DNA from: an uncultured Gammaproteobacteria bacterium
GTDB taxonomy: Bacteria > Pseudomonadota > Gammaproteobacteria > Arenicellales > Poriferihabitantaceae
Assembly: GCA_937992195.1 (NCBI GenBank)
Contig: CALKKV010000040.1
Span: forward strand, 1 to 64,000
Direction of reading: 5' to 3'
DNA: 64,000 nt
The stretch's first letter is position 1. The number at the start of each line of letters is the position of its first letter. Of the stretch, positions 63,504-64,000 are shown piece after piece. A program made the translations under genes and the position numbers. The notes beneath the pieces were generated by a model. It saw only the letters and a list, made by a program, of their open reading frames with translations, searched no databases and was not told the DNA's origin.

Positions 63504-64000
63504 CTAATTAGCGGTTACGCGTTCAACTTCTTCAATGGATGTAATTCCAGCCGCGACTTTTTTCAAACCGGACTCTCTCATGGTTGGGATATTTTCTTTT
63601 CTTGCCTGCCTATCAATCTCCAGTGTTGAGCTGTTCAACATGATTAGCTCAGAGATAGTAGTGCTTATAGGCATGACTTCATAAATCCCGGTTCGACCAC
63701 GATATCCCCCAGTGCAGCCGGAACATCCCACTGCGCCAAATATTTCCAGATTGCTGACTTCATCCTCTTTGAAACCAAGATCAAGGAGAACTTCATCCTT
63801 TAGCTCGACGGGTTCTTTGCAAGAATCACAAAGTCTTCTCACTAATCGCTGTGCTATTACAAGACTAACAGATGACGCAATATTAAATGGCTGAATGCCC
63901 ATATTTGCCAATCGGGTAATTGTGGCTGCAGCATCATTAGTGTGGAGTGTCGATAGAACAAGGTGTCCGGTTTGTGACGCCTTAACCGCAATTTCTGCTG
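63504..64000 (-). CDS. pilB: Type IV pilus assembly ATPase PilB (partial, 5' end outside window)
   Basis: This is the C-terminal part (about 165 residues visible) of the pilus extension ATPase. The reading frame runs on to the right edge; visible are [14 protein letters not shown] (His box), the tetracysteine zinc region (CDSC and [19 protein letters not shown]), and the C-terminal helix. It leads the minus-strand pilB-pilC-pilD-coaE operon; no start codon of the real gene is inside the window. Confidence 0.95.
   Translation of the reverse strand, partial: AEIAVKASQTGHLVLSTLHTNDAAATITRLANMGIQPFNIASSVSLVIAQRLVRRLCDSCKEPVELKDEVLLDLGFKEDEVSNLEIFGAVGCSGCTGGYRGRTGIYEVMPISTTISELIMLNSSTLEIDRQARKENIPTMRESGLKKVAAGITSIEEVERVTAN

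Noticed and set aside
1..64000. Mobile elements, CRISPR arrays, tRNA or rRNA genes
   Set aside because: No transposase, integrase of phage type, spaced repeats or RNA-gene sequence was recognised; the only recombinase is XerC.

Overview
The window is a gene-dense, single-copy piece of a gammaproteobacterial chromosome. Evidence for the group: a complete mraZ-to-lpxC division and wall (dcw) cluster in gammaproteobacterial order, a secB/yibN-like/envC/ctpA neighbourhood, dapF-DUF484-xerC, rpmH-rnpA-yidD-yidC-mnmE, a DciA-type DUF721 protein between lpxC and secA, and type IV pilus genes pilB-pilC-pilD-coaE. MurE carries the DNPR motif of meso-diaminopimelate-adding enzymes, so the wall is Gram-negative. 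A betaine-type ABC importer suggests a marine or saline habitat, which is an inference; the species cannot be named from sequence alone. I see no insertion sequence, prophage, CRISPR array, rRNA or tRNA.

Layout. 1-6.7 kb: secB (partial), a membrane rhodanese, envC, the protease ctpA, a small membrane protein, dapF, a DUF484 protein and xerC. 6.8-11.4 kb: three pyrophosphate enzymes side by side (soluble pyrophosphatase, membrane ion-pumping pyrophosphatase, PPi-type phosphofructokinase) plus an unknown partner. 11.5-20.3 kb: rpmH (44 codons), rnpA, yidD, yidC, mnmE and mnmG. dnaA is not beside rpmH, rsmG-parAB do not follow mnmG, and a two-gene ion-driven motor of unknown role sits between mnmE and mnmG. 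20.3-25.6 kb: a glycine betaine/choline-type importer (proX-proV-proW order on the minus strand) with an unusual N-terminal extension on the permease, then glutathione reductase. 25.6-37.2 kb: oligopeptidase A, exported and lipoprotein unknowns, an orphan ParA ATPase, glutathione-dependent formaldehyde oxidation (adhC-fghA), hemW with a 2-hydroxyacid dehydrogenase and an Hsp15-like protein, an outer-membrane barrel, a Crp/Fnr regulator, a Nudix enzyme and an unknown membrane protein. 37.5-55.5 kb: mraZ rsmH ftsL ftsI murE murF mraY murD ftsW murG murC murB ftsQ ftsA ftsZ lpxC, nearly all overlapping or abutting, with a strong promoter and MraZ-type repeats in front and no ddl. 55.6-64 kb: dciA, secA, argJ, mutT, then on the minus strand pilB (partial), pilC, pilD and coaE.

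Most of this is conserved housekeeping. The best candidate for an undescribed system is the motor pair at 15.8-18.4 kb: a MotA/TolQ/ExbB-like channel protein with a partner that has an ExbD/MotB-like membrane anchor (critical Asp at residue 29), about 350 residues of coiled coil with a central Gly-Gly break, and a small C-terminal domain. Further points are the pyrophosphate gene cluster, a perfect 12-bp stem-loop at the start of mnmE, the fused permease, and the absence of ddl, dnaA and rsmG-parAB from their usual places.
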